Part shown: positions 1 to 11,113 of the stretch, in pieces | Numbering within the stretch: the stretch's first letter is position 1 | Layout of the letters: each line of letters opens with the position of its first letter | DNA from: Parastagonospora avenae f. sp. tritici 18332-5 | Taxonomy: Eukaryota > Ascomycota > Dothideomycetes > Pleosporales > Phaeosphaeriaceae | Direction: 5' to 3' | Length of the DNA: 64,000 nt | NCBI GenBank assembly: GCA_022559985.1 | Contig: JAFJTR010000005.1 | Location: 558,001 to 622,000, forward strand | Made by a program: the position numbers and the translations under genes | Notes under the pieces: generated by a model | What the model was told of the DNA's origin: nothing | What the model saw: only the letters and a program-made list of their open reading frames with translations | Database searches by the model: none

Positions 1-869
1 AGCGGTACCAGAAAGCGATTTACGTTCCCTGTAGGGAATGTGCTGCTTAGACTTGGGGTCACGGTACTGTTTGGCCATACCAAAATCGACAACGTGGATA
101 ACGTTGGCGCTCTTAGATCCTGGACGGCCAATGAGGAAGTTGTCGGGCTTGATGTCCCTGTAGATCAAGTTCTTCTCGTGGATTGTTTGGACTCTCGACA
201 ACTAGAGAGGGTAAGTATAGACTCGTATGACGCGTCGGTGGAAACATACCATCTGCTTTGCTACCATGACGACTGTCTTGATAGAAAACTTCCTGTTGCA
301 GTGGTCGAACAAGTCCTCGAGACTGGGACCGAGCAGATCAATCACCAGGATGTTATGGAGGCCTTCCTGGCCGAAGTAATAAACATTAGGGATCCCGGCT
401 GTGAGATGTTAGTCGATGTTCAATGTGTTGGATGATGTGCGCGGCCGTGTTGGGCTTTGTTGTCAGGCCGCCCATCTGAAGCAAGCTCGGATGAATTGAG
501 AGCAGCATAGCAACGAGGATGAATAGTAACGGCAGGAAGTACTGTCCTATCCATCGACAGATACCGGCTCGGATACAAACATTCGGGTCCGCCGAGCCAT
601 ACACCGCCTCAGGCCGCGCTCGTCACATGCACGCGCAGCTGAGAAAGGGGAAGGAACAACTTACGGCAACCCACGAGAATCTTGTACGTGCGGTACTCAT
701 CGCGCAATTGGGGGGCGTCGCTCTTGCGCGGCTCGAACTTGATGGCGACCTGCTGCTGGTTGAGCAGGTTGGTGCCCTCGAAAATAACGCCAAAACTACC
801 CTCGCCGATCTTCTTGCCGACGCGATAGTGGACGCCCACCACGTTGGACGACGAAGTGCTGCCGCTCAT
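1..869 (-). CDS. casein kinase I, YCK/CkiA type (5' part, runs off left edge)
   Basis: Serine/threonine kinase of the membrane-associated YCK1/2 (Aspergillus CkiA) branch of casein kinase I. I read three exons on the minus strand: 869-665, 398-250 and 201-1, joined by introns with GTAAGT/CACAG and GTATGT/TCTAG borders. The first exon carries the glycine-rich loop GEGSFGVIFEG and the ATP-binding lysine in VAIKFEP. Exon 3 carries the catalytic loop YRDIKPDNF and VVDFGMAKQYRDPK, then HIPYRERKSLSGT of the CKI activation region. All key kinase residues visible are intact. The C-terminal half, including any palmitoylation Cys tail that would confirm YCK type, lies outside the window. The ATG at 869 is chosen because MSGSTSSSNVVGVHYRVGKKIGEG has the N-terminus usual for fungal orthologues (shown here only as a short family-typical start). 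Confidence 0.95.
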
Positions 870-2356
870 ATCGAAGGGTAGTCACAATGTTGGGGGTGTG
901 GGTGAAGGATCGAGGGTGAGTTGTCGCGGTGCGCGAGCGTCTCCGGGGTCCTATGGGGCTATGCAGCTACGCAGCCGACCGGCGAAGGGCGTCCGTCCTT
1001 GGGGGAGTTGAGCGACGGTGCTGCAGCGGCAGCGTGGAGGCAAATGGGAGGGTAGCGCTGCGGCGGGGGAGAAGAATGGGCGACGGGGAGGCGTGGGTGC
1101 AAATGGAGGTGAGGAAGGTAGAAAAGAGAGACCGAGTTTGGGTGATGGCAGAAGAAGGGGCGGGCTGGCTAGTGTCAATGCACCCTCCTCGAGTGCAAGT
1201 TAAACCACGTCCACGCCAGTCTGCATGCGGACGATTTCACATTGCATATCACCGCAAGAACACCAATAAATAGACCATCGCCATTCTTCGCCAGGTCATT
1301 GCCGCGCTTGCCTGTTTCTGCGCGTCTTTACTGTGCGACGCTCAGCCTCTCACTCAAGAGTCAGCGCGCTGCTGTCAACTGCCCAGCACAGGTGGGCCAT
1401 TTGTTGTACCTGCAGCGCTTGCCAGATGCCTTCCCACTTGCAGCACCCGCTCCGCCAACGCTTCGGAAATCAATCCAGCACGCGAATCAGATTGGGGAAG
1501 GTCGTCGCTTGGTAGCTCGCATTGCGCTGCTCTCTAATGCGGTCCAGTCACACGTGATGTTTCGGCTGAAGCGTGCAGCATGTCGCCATGTACGTGTCTC
1601 CAGCCTCACCTCACCGCCTTGTATATCATCTCGTCTCATCTGCCGCATCTCGTGCCTCCGCCCCCAACGGCCCTGTTGTGCAACAACAACCTGTTTTTGC
1701 GTCGTCGACGCGCGCTATCGCCAATCCTCGAGCCGATATCCGCCCACCAGCTGCGTCTTTGTGCCCAAGCCACATCCCAGAACAACGGCCTTCGCCGCAA
1801 TTGAGTTTGGCTTTTGATTGGCTCGGTGAACCTTACTCCCTCGCTCAAGCCCATTCTGTACCCGCGCTCCGCTTCGAGAAATGAGTGGTTCCGTGGGTAC
1901 AGCATGAACGGACAGGGTCTCGACTCGCATCGAATTGTGCCCGGCGTTCATAGCTCTTTCACCTAACTTGCCGAGTTTATGGCGGATGCACATCCGAGGC
2001 CGTGGAAAGTCGAGCCGAAAATGCGGTCGTAAAATATTGCCGGTGTTGCTGCCCCTACATCCAGGGGCTTTGTTCAGTCTCTAGCGACATCTGATCAACA
2101 TAACATCACATGATTTTTAACTTTCTGATATACACATACATTGAACACCGACCCGCTGACGGGCCACTGACAGCTGCCAAAATCTATACACAACTACAGA
2201 ACCAAACAGAAGAAAAGTAAATATCGCTATGCACGACCTTGTTTGTTTTGGAAATAACGCCGTTGCCCAATGCTTTGTCGCTGTCCCATGCACTCCGCCC
2301 AATTGAAAACCCAAACATCGACCGAGTGACCTCAATGGCCCAACATAGGAAAATCA
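870..2356. other. gene-free stretch upstream of the casein kinase
   Basis: About 1.5 kb between the casein kinase start and the Nup133 stop. On the minus strand 950-1200 is strongly pyrimidine-rich, which fits a long 5' leader or promoter of the kinase. The open frames here (for example 1242-1817, plus strand) have no recognisable protein character. I see no RNA gene. Confidence 0.5.
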
Positions 2357-5300
2357 CTATGAATCTTGCATGTCTACATCTGCTACCTCTCCGGCAGTCT
2401 GTGCCTGCTCGACATACTCCTGGACCTGAATGGAAGGCAATTGTTGTTGGTGCGCTCCCCTCCACTCCGCGCGGTAGGCCTTCTTGCCGGCTTCGCAAGC
2501 AGCCACAAACCATTCATCGAGTCTGTTCTGCTCGATGTGCTCTTTCAATGCATCATCGTCGAGCAAGTTGTCCTTGATGATCGGGTCGCGAATGTCCTCC
2601 GAGGAGAATCTGACACACAGCTCTCCATGTGTACCACCTGAACCAATGATATCCTGAAGCCTCTTTGGCCATCCGATTCTGGAGGTGGGATTTGCAGCTG
2701 TGTTTCCGTTAGGCTGTGTAATTTGCAAATATAATTGTAGAGACTCACTATTCAGGTGCATAATCTCCCGGAACACCCAAGCAAGGTTCGTGTCGAGCAG
2801 GAAGTCTTCTAATTGCGCATCTGACACCTCTTTCGTCTTGTTAATCCTAGCCCAGTCATCCTTGATACATAGTCGCTTCCAGACAAGCTTCAGCAGCCCG
2901 TCACGCGTGGTCTTGTGGATGTCGTGCCAGTTGATCATCAAGACGCGGATGGCGTAGATGAACTCATTTGATTGCAGGAGACTCTCGTTCTCTCCTGAGT
3001 CCATCAGGGTCAGAATATCGATCATGAGAGCAGGATCGATGACCCTGTGGTGGATCAGGTTCTCAAAGCCTTCCCTGAGGACAGCCTGAAGTGCAGGTCG
3101 CTGTGCGAGGTGACCCTGGCCAAAGTCGTTCATGAGAAGCTCCACAGCAGAGTCGTCGTCCAACGCATTTCTAATATGGGGCAGCATTTGATCGTAAATC
3201 TCTTCCCGTATCTTGGCGTACTCCAAATGGCAGGCAGTGCTCACGAATCGGTTGTCACGGAGTCGCTCAGCCTTGGTTCGCTGGGTTGGTTCAGTGGGTG
3301 CTGGCTGTGGAGCCGCGTCCTTCTTGACTTCCTTCTTGCATAGCATCGCGAGTTTGGCTATGGAGAGCTCGACTCGTTGACACCAAGCATTTGTTTCTTG
3401 CTTCGAGCCTGCTTCATGGAGGGCTACTGCTGCGGCTTCGTAGTTCTTCTCTCCACAGACCTCGTTGATCCACCGCAGCCTGGCACGAGACGGTTCCGCT
3501 CGCAGGAACTTGGTAAGTGCTGGTTGATTGAGGTACTCCTTAGTGAAGAGCTGCGCGGCTTGGTTCTCCTTGATATATTTGGAGTAGAAAGCCTCGGCCC
3601 AGTCGTCTCCGTAGATCTCAAAATAGCGGCTGATTCGCTCCTTGATGCGGTTGAGCTTAACGGTGCTTTCAGCTTGCTCCATCTTGCTTCGGGTGTTGGC
3701 CTTTTCGGTCTCAAGCCAGTTGGTCTCATCCCAAACGAGATCAACCAGGGTTGGCATATCGTGATACTGCTCAGCGAGCTTCATTCCATCAGTTGCAAGT
3801 CCGATCTCCATGAGACCGATTATATGCGCTGGGCGAACAATGTTGTTCCATTCGTTCTTGAGGCTGCGCCCCATTTCCCGCTGCTTCTCTTCGCTCTGTT
3901 CGAGTGCCCATGAGAAGCGCTCGATGTGTGTCTGGCAACAGACCTTCACGAGACGCGGATTGTCCTTGCCAATCTTTTGTGCGAGCGCCTCTTGGTATCC
4001 TTCCTCGAAGTTGGAAACCGCCAGGTTACGGCCGACATCGACAAGGCTGCGAAGCGAGCTGACAATGTTGTGTGATGATGTCCAGACTGCCGGTAGTATG
4101 TCGTAGCCATGCCCAGGCTTGAGAATGCCATCCTCGAGTGCGCTTGGGTCGAGATCGTAGGACTCGATGTTTGCTTGCCGAAACTCAAATGCTCCCTCCA
4201 AAGCGACAAGCATGACATCGCCGCCTTCGCTAAGGCGCTGCATGATGGGTGGATGCTCCTTCGATCCGTCCTTGATGTAGAATGTTCGCAAGTAGAACCA
4301 ACCCCAAGGAACCAGAATGTTTATGGAATCCACGTCTTTGAGAAAGAACTGCCTGATGAAGTCATTCTCTCCAAGCTCTGGCCGGATTGGTGTCTTATAT
4401 CGTTCGTTCAAAGCCCTGATTATGTCTCCCACCAGAATGGGATCCGGATACAATTCTGGGTGCTTCAATTTATCCTGCTGCTTTTCCTGGTACCAGAGCC
4501 ACAGTTTGTGCGCGGCTGCAAGCTTTTCGGCCTGCCATAACAGGCGCCACTTGGTGACGAATGAAAGCGGTGGGTAGTCAGAGAGAAGTCGGTTGATCAG
4601 AGTACGTAGTGCCGCAGCTCGCTTTTGAAACTGGTCGTCCATGCTCGAGGTGACTTTTTCAATGTACTCGTACGATGAGCTCAATATTCCCAAACTAACG
4701 TCTAGAGCGGCTTGAGTAATCTCTTCGTCTGAAAATGAGAAACGAGACTTGACAGAAAAGTCAAGCAGGTTTGCGGGGTTGACGCTGAAGAAGGTGGCCT
4801 GCTCCAGTTTGCTTCGTGCGGTCACTCGACGTCGGTCGTCATCCCCATCGTCGACACTCGGTGGTTGCGCGCTAATCTGCAAGACTCCATACTCTTGTAC
4901 GAATACATAAGCAATAGCACGCTTTTCTTTCGGGTTCTTGTCGCCCAAAAAGCAGCCGGCAACTACGACGCTGGGCTCCTCGCGGAAGTAGATTGTGTCC
5001 TGAAAAGGCAAGGGGGGGTTTCCAGAATCCAAGAGTAGCTGATTTTCGGGAGTTTCTTCCGGTTGGGCCAGAGATGCAACGCATATCGCTCCCGGGAATT
5101 GTACGTATGCAGTGTGTCCGGGGTGGGGAAGTAGGAGGGTTGCGGTCGGTTCCTGGGGGATTTGTGGCTGGCGGAAAGTACTGAGTGGGATCTTTCGGGT
5201 GATGATTGCGCCCGTACTGGACAGTTCCGCTTCGAGGAGGGAATAATCGATAGACTCCGGGCCTGTAGATGCTACCAATACTAACAGTCTGACAGAAGTG

Positions 5301-6526
5301 TTCGAGTGTTGCTGCTCGATGATTGCAAAGTCCAGCACTTGAACCTCCTGGAAATTGCGAGACTCAGGTGAAGCACCGGGCTGGACCTTGGCCGCAAGTT
5401 CTGCTTGCGCATCGACCTCGCGCACGAAGTTGTGCTGCCCTGACCAGTTCAGATCCCACTGTTGAAACAGACCAGCGCTGGTCACTGTAATAATCTCCAT
5501 CTGACCCTTTGAGTCTGACGGGCGGGCTTTGACCGAAGCAATGGTCTTCCTGGTTGCGCCTCCTATGAGTCCTCGAAAGCTGAAGAAACTCCCGTTGGAG
5601 CTATTCGGCGTGTTCAAAATGGTAGCAGTGATGCTCGGCCGGCCCTGCGAATCTCGAAGCGTCAAGTGCGCAAGTCTGCCGCTGTTGGTAATCAGAACAA
5701 AGCCCGCATGCTCGATGTCCACGATGTCGTTTACAGCCTCCCCAGAGTACAGCTTCACAGCTCCTTCTGCGCCCTGGTGGCGTTGCGGGTATAAGTTGCG
5801 TGCTTCAGCCCCGTCGATGTTTTCCCAGAACGCAATCTTGCCCGTCGAGGGCGCGACTGCGACGACGCCGAAATCGTTGGTAGGTCCATTCCGAACAATG
5901 GCGCCGAGCGGTAGAGGGTCTGAGGCTCTGAGCCCGAATGGCAGCGAAAGTGATACGATCTTCGAGGCGGTTTCGGCGTTGTAGTCCCATACCAGGGCGC
6001 GTTCATGTGTGAGGGCGAGGGCGAGGCCGGCGGAGGGAAGAGCGGATGCGTGGTATGGTGCTGAATGTCTTGTTAGCGAGCGGCTGGTGATGTGAAAAGC
6101 AATGCGACGTACCTCGCAGGAGCGCCTTGGGAAACCCTGGCAATTTCTTGACCGTGTAGTTCGCGTTCTTCGTCTATAGGTTTACGTGTCAGCCAAGTCA
6201 AGCCCTAGAATTTGGCATTGACCAACCAGATACAAAGCATTGTCCTCCTTAACGGCGCGCTTTGGTGCTGCCTTCTTTTCCCGGACGGGCATGTCAACAA
6301 GCACCAGCGAGCTTTCGGGGCTGTCGTGTGCTGCATGTCCGTTCATCAACAAGCTTCCGTTCCCATTCATGTGCGCATCGTCTTTGGCAACAAAAGTCTC
6401 GTCGCCGAGCTTGCTGCGCTTGCGGCGAGGTTGCTGCTGCAGGCCTTCGGACGTCCGCTGGCGCCGCTTCGAGGTCGCGCGCAACGAGCTGCGCTGGCTC
6501 ACTATCGATGCCTCCGGTGAGAACAT
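2357..6526 (-). CDS. NUP133: nucleoporin Nup133
   Basis: Structural nucleoporin of the Y-complex (Nup84/Nup107-160), which forms the nuclear pore scaffold. Exons on the minus strand are 6526-6227, 6173-6113 and 6060-2357, giving 1354 residues, the usual length for fungal Nup133. The first about 100 residues are a basic, disordered tail. A beta-propeller region follows (about 100-550; for example KLYSGEAVNDIVDIEHAGF). The long remainder is the alpha-helical stack, with the family-typical QFQKRAAALRTLINRL and EYLNQPALTKFLRAEPSRAR stretches. A 51-nt in-frame segment at 2748-2698 has GTGAGT, a CTAAC branch site and CACAG, and is probably a further intron; removing it leaves 1337 residues. Gene identity is from remembered family sequence. 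Confidence 0.93.
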
Positions 6527-6825
6527 GACGATCGAGGATGGAAGGAATGACGAGACGCGATGGAGCGCGCCTTTGGGGGGTGGTCGTCGTGAATCCTGCG
6601 CCGCGTGGTTGACAACTAAGAGTATGTCTGTTTTGGAAGCTACGGGCAGGGATGACCACTGATGCTCCTGGAAAAGTGGGGCCCGCTAGTTTCAAGGCTG
6701 CTAGTGCTCCAGTCGCACTTCACTCGCATTCCTCGCACAAACATTGAATTTGTCAAAGAGTAGTCGTTTTTATCATTATAATTTAGGATCAGCTACTACA
6801 CATTCTTCAACACGAAGGAAAGTAA

Positions 6826-6955
6826 ACAGGGCCTTGCTGATCCGATTACCTGAAAATATACGATCGCCTGAAGGCACACGATTGTCTAGAGGTATACAAT
6901 CGCCCGGATGTACACACAGTATCGCTAGGTTTCAATCGCGACAGCAAGGCCCTGT
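6826..6955. repeat. foldback element with 14-bp inverted ends
   Basis: ACAGGGCCTTGCTG at 6826-6839 is the exact reverse complement of 6942-6955. The 102 nt between contain four tandem 18-nt units. The layout resembles a small inverted-repeat (MITE-like) element, but no target-site duplication is evident. Confidence 0.75.
6842..6913 (+). repeat. four imperfect 18-nt tandem repeats
   Basis: Units at 6842-6859, 6860-6877, 6878-6895 and 6896-6913 follow the pattern ACRATYGYCYRRAGGYAY. They are unmistakably periodic but diverged. They lie inside the foldback element. Confidence 0.7.
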
Positions 6956-7047
6956 ACATAGCTCCAGGTACCATGATTGCTTTCTATCGTAATTGATAAC
7001 ACTTAGGACTCATAAGCCGCAAAATTTATTATAACACCAATGACGTG

Positions 7048-7087
7048 GTAAAGATCAACTTAAGTGATCCTCTCTCTATGCCTGCCT
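7048..7087 (+). repeat. 40-nt repeat copy R1 (recombinase C-terminal motif)
   Basis: Related to R2 at 8141-8180 and R3 at 8277-8316. It encodes a form of VKxxxxDPLSMPA, the same peptide as R2. It sits upstream of the recombinase relic, where that part of the protein would not be expected, so it is a displaced or duplicated fragment. Confidence 0.65.
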
Positions 7088-8140
7088 TCAGCCTCATAGT
7101 GAAAGCCCACCATTTCCGTCAACTATGGTGGTGGCAGTTTACGCGATTGTCAAAGGATCAACATTCTATTATGCGGATTTCGGATACGATGCACGCGACT
7201 CTGCCCGTTTCTGGTCAACTCTGTAGTCACTTGTCCGTGATGGAACTCTAACCAACAAGCCAAAGCCGGAGGAACAGTGGGTCAAAGCAGCTTTGATGCG
7301 GCAAATGGTGACCGCAACGCTTGACAAAGGAAGAGTTGAGGGTGTGAAGAGTTGGCACGTCACTCTTGTCAAGGTCCAATCTTTAGTTCTTATAGTTGCG
7401 CTTGACTGCAGAGCTGGAGACGTCAGCAATGGCTTCGGCGATCGACACGAGCTCCCTTCCCTATCATACGGAGATCTCACGATTATGCTCGTTGGTGGCG
7501 ACAGGATCCAGGATTTGCGGATGACGGTGCAGCTCCGAAACAACAAGGGCGCGAGGAAAGCATTCACACTCTCACATGATCCTGTCTGATGTCTCTTTGT
7601 ATATATTAGAAGCTAATTATGTATTTTTGCAGGGGCAAGAGTTGGAGCGGGGCTAGCAAACGTCTCCACGCAGTCAAAGACACTGGGCTTGTGAGTATGT
7701 GTCCGATCAAGATCGTCCTCGTATTGGCATTACGTACTACCCAGACTGTCTTCCACTCGTCGTGGCAGAGCCTCATCGCACACACGGCTGCCCGACAGGA
7801 TAAGACAATTCAGTGGGCTGGTCCGGATCAGCATGTCCTCTCAGCCTTCAAGTAGGGTAGATCTGCACTCAATCTTACCAAACCTGCATCAACGAAGCAA
7901 TTGGGTGCAGTTCTCGCAGCTACTTCAAAACAGGCTGGTCTCCTTGTCAGAGTCACGGCCCACGATGTCCGCCGCGGCGCTGCAAAGGACACCAAAAATC
8001 GTCCTTTCGATCATATGGCACCTCGCACGTCAAGCATTGAAGAAGTGCGGACTCACCTTGACCACTTTTTCACATCTCTACACGATGGCACGACTTGCGC
8101 GTGTATGGGCATGGCTGATGAAGATACCCAGACACCGAGG

Positions 8141-8180
8141 GTGAAGAATAACTTCCATGATCCTCTGTCTATGCCTGCAG
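8141..8180 (+). repeat. 40-nt repeat copy R2
   Basis: Within the recombinase relic, coding VKNNFHDPLSMPAG in frame with the HxxR segment, so this is probably the original position of the sequence. Confidence 0.65.
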
Positions 8181-8247
8181 GAGCAGTATCAACTCAGTTA
8201 TCTGCATATTAAAGTCCTAAGTGTACGACAGAGGATGTTGATTTGAT

Positions 8248-8585
8248 ATGTCGCGAATATGAGCTAGACCCCCGGAGTCAAGAATGGCTTCCATGGTCCC
8301 CTGTCAATGCCTGCAGTACTACTGTCAACTCACCAGACATCCGCAAAAATCACGCCCGCTGCACCTACCCGACACCAGCTACTCGTCTCAGAAGCATACT
8401 CACCAGAATCTCAGAGCAGCCTGAATACATACGCAGCGATAAAATACTCTACCTAATCCCACAGACATCTTTGAATACATACAAGCTGTCTGTTCACCTG
8501 CTCAGGCGGACAGGTATTTTGCTGACGCCTGAGAGCTCCGAATAAGCAGCTCGACAGGATGTGTCATGAGTACGAGCTAGACCCC
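8248..8585 (+). repeat. duplicated segment: R3 plus two copies of the YELDP motif
   Basis: 8248-8273 and 8558-8585 share a 26-28 nt motif coding C(R/H)EYELDP. The R3 copy of the 40-nt repeat (8277-8316) lies between them. The order DPLSMPA - EYELDP - DPLSMPA - EYELDP implies a tandem duplication, with about 240 nt of unrelated sequence now inside the second unit. Confidence 0.6.
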
Positions 8586-9512
8586 AAGCTCAAGAAGGAT
8601 CGTGTTGCTGCGACACGAAAGGGTCGCAAAGAGCACTGCGATGCCTGGTGTGTAGCACAGAAGCCAACAGCGAGCTCCAGCGCACGGGATCAAGGCAATC
8701 CGTTGACAGAGGACACTCAACTTCACGCCCAGTATCCGTGGGAGCAGCGTCTCCAAAACCTTGCTGCTGACCTTCTGGAGTCTTCGCAGTGGGACGGCGA
8801 GCTCTTAAGCTTCGGTGTCGATGAAGTTGCCGAAGCCGAAGAAGCTGAAGAGTTCGATGATGCTACTATGAGTCGAGCACTACTTTCCCAGCTGGATCAC
8901 CTTGGCAACGACGCCGAGATGGTTTCCGGGCTGTCTGTGTCTAAGTTCATGGATATGTTCTCCACGGTCAACTTGACTGCATCGCAGACCATTTCATCTA
9001 GTAGCAACAAGAAGACTGCACTGATAGCTGCTACAAGTGGAGCGAGTAAAGATGCAGTGACGATGTTCCAGCTTACATGCAAGTTCCGAGACGAACACAA
9101 GTGCATATGCACTACAGCAGACCCCAGTACATCGGAACGTCGTATACGATCAGCAATAGAGATGTTAGTTATGCACAAGTTCACTCATAGTAGAAGCATT
9201 TATAGACGATCAGACATGTTCGTAAATCGTTATCATTCCGTATACTCGTTACATATTCCTCTCAAAGGAAGAGAGCGCCGATCTCATGACAGCTGATCCG
9301 CAGCCATCACAATTGTCAATGAAAGAGATTTCCGACAGAGATAGTACATGTGTGTAGCAGCATGTCTGGACGCCACCTCGACAGCATACCCATAGCAGCC
9401 AGCACCAACCTTCCGCGAGTATGACTATCCAGCCACCTCGCCGCCACGCCAATTTTCAGTATCCGAGAGTGTCACCCCTCGCCCCCGCCTCCCTTTCGGG
9501 CCAGGCAGCGGG

Positions 9513-10099
9513 CTAATACTTCTTGCCGTGGTCCTCCTCATCGACGCTCTTGTCAGAGGAGGTGGTGCTCTGCTTCTCGAGCTCCTCGCCCATGGGGCCG
9601 TGGAGCTCTTCTTCGAAGACGGGCTCGATCTCGATGGTTTCGAACTTGGTCTTGAAGTCCTCCATGACGTGGGTGGAGGAGTTTGAGCGGCGCCGGGCTT
9701 TGGCCATGTTGGGGCGGATGTCTTCGAGTTCTTCGCCGGGTGAGCCCTGGGTTGGGCGATTAGTGTATGGTTCGTTGGAGGAATGTCTTCAGTAGAGTGA
9801 CGGATCATGAACTCACCCAATTGCCTTTGCCGGAGCCACCCTTTTTCGTCTTGGTCGGGTCGGCATCGGCGTGCCCGGCTTTGGCAAAGTAGCGAGGAAG
9901 CCTTGACTCACGCTCGGCAGTGCCATCAGCAATGCCGGCGTGGTCGCGGTCAGTGAACTTGTGGGAGCGAGTCACTTTCTCGTGTTAGCATCCACCCAAT
10001 TGAGGTTTGGTAGCATTGAGTTAAGTGGTAGGCTCAGGACACTCAATGCTGTTTGCAATTGATATGCCGGGTCGGGGTGTCAAGATAGGCAGACTTACT
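9513..10099 (-). CDS. Stf2/Tma10-like small protein
   Basis: A 130-residue protein similar to yeast Stf2/Tma10, small hydrophilic proteins linked to F1F0-ATPase stabilisation and desiccation tolerance. The start codon is split: A at 10099, intron 10098-9975 (GTAAGT...AAAG), then TG at 9974. Coding continues 9974-9817 and 9746-9513, with a 70-nt intron between (GTGAGT, CACTAAT branch, CCCAG). Typical family pieces are MTRSHKFTDRD at the N-terminus, LPRYFAKAGHADADPTK, and GGSGKGNWGSPGEELED followed by MAKARRRSNSS. The tail is acidic. The split start is chosen because it restores the MTR-like N-terminus exactly in frame and no other ATG precedes the conserved block. The yeast role is known; transfer to this gene is inference. 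Confidence 0.85.
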
Positions 10100-11113
10100 G
10101 TTTGGATGTTGTAGTGAATTAGGGTGAACGTGTCTTGTTTCAAGAGTCAAAAGCCGGGGACGTCTTGTAGAAGTAGTCGGTAGCGGAGTGTCGGGGAAGC
10201 TAGAAGGTTCAGTAAAGTGTCACGAGACCAAAGCTATGACCAATAGAGCGGAGGTGAAGCATCGTGACCATGACGCCACTTCTGGAGCTCGTACCTTGCA
10301 GGAACGTGTTTCGAGTCACAATCAGTCGCGGTGAGGAGGTGAGGTTCAAGTTGTGCACGACGGTGCTCGTGTTAATGTAGGCAGAGTTGCTGGTGGTTCA
10401 ACAAAGGCTCGCGTGCTCTTGCGTGAGATGAGCATCAAGAAGCGGGGTTGAGGGTGGCTGCTTTTATCAGTGGTCCAGCATTGGACCCTGCAATGGATGC
10501 TTGGGAATCTCCGGTACTACCGCATAACCCTAATGAGGCGTCTGACCTGCCGAACATCCATCATGAAGCTCCTGTCAGCGAGGATCACCGGTGCCTGAGC
10601 TGCAGAGAGGCAGCGTGTGATGTCATAGCGTCGTGTGTCTGCATGGTTGATGGGGAATAGGGCCGATGAGAGCAATATTGTCATTTCTTGGATCGATTGC
10701 TCAAATCGCCCTGCAGCATTGTCAAGTCGAACTGGCCACGCAAGCATTCCTAAGGTCTGCGTGCGTGTTGACGGCGTGTTTGTATCGTCCGCTCTCCCGC
10801 CGAATTCTGGGGTACTCTAGCGCTGTAGGGTAGCCTTCAAGCTATGCTCCTCGCAGCCTAGCATGCGGAATGGCCTGAGATGAGGTGACCGCATCTCGCC
10901 GCTTTGTGACGGGCCAATTGGCGGTTCGCAGTAACTTATCACGCTTCTCCGAGGCCGGATTGAGCCAAAAATCGCGACGCGATCCAGGCGATTTATCAGC
11001 GGAGATACTTTCACTTGAAAAAATACTCACAATTTCCACAATCCTCCACGATACTTTTGTCGTGTATACTCCCAGCATTCCACACGGCCTTGCACATCGC
11101 CGCATACCCCGCC
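10100..11113. other. divergent upstream region, STF2-like / DRE2
   Basis: About 1 kb between two divergently transcribed starts. It presumably holds both promoters and the 5' leader of the Stf2-like gene. No further gene or RNA is seen. Confidence 0.5.

Larger units (their letters stand above)
6527..7124. other. promoter side of NUP133 and repeat-bearing spacer
   Basis: No gene is seen. 6527-6740 is the presumed Nup133 promoter. AT-richer sequence from 6740 holds the foldback and 18-nt repeats listed separately, and lies directly beside the recombinase relic. Confidence 0.5.
7125..9296 (+). pseudogene. decayed tyrosine recombinase (Crypton-like)
   Basis: Successive plus-strand frames together read like a fungal tyrosine-recombinase protein. 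7125-7589 gives KSWHVTLVKVQSLVLIVALD then CRAGDVS, where the box I Arg would be codon 7410-7412. 7634-8212 gives MCPIKIVLVLALR, then AARQDKTIQW, LTKPASTKQLG and the HxxR box HDVRRGAAKDT (His 7961, Arg 7970). ICREYELDP and MCHEYELDPKLKKDRVAATR follow in two duplicated copies, then a Glu-rich tail with Cys residues to about 9296. The reading is broken by TAG at 7224, TGA at 7587, TAG at 7853 and TAA at 8210, and by frame changes. A GCTAAT...TTTTTGCAG signal ends at 7632, so one break may be an old intron. Where family members have the catalytic Tyr (ATYVG-like), this copy reads ACMG with TGT at 8102. Family assignment is from memory; inactivity is inferred. Confidence 0.72.

Noticed and set aside
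1242..1817. 191-codon plus-strand frame upstream of the casein kinase
   Set aside because: Composition is that of a pyrimidine-rich leader; no domain, no conserved segment, overlapped by equally long frames.
6740..9300. Repeat-induced point mutation as cause of the recombinase decay
   Set aside because: No strong AT rise or TpA excess is apparent by eye; needs a RIP index to be sure.
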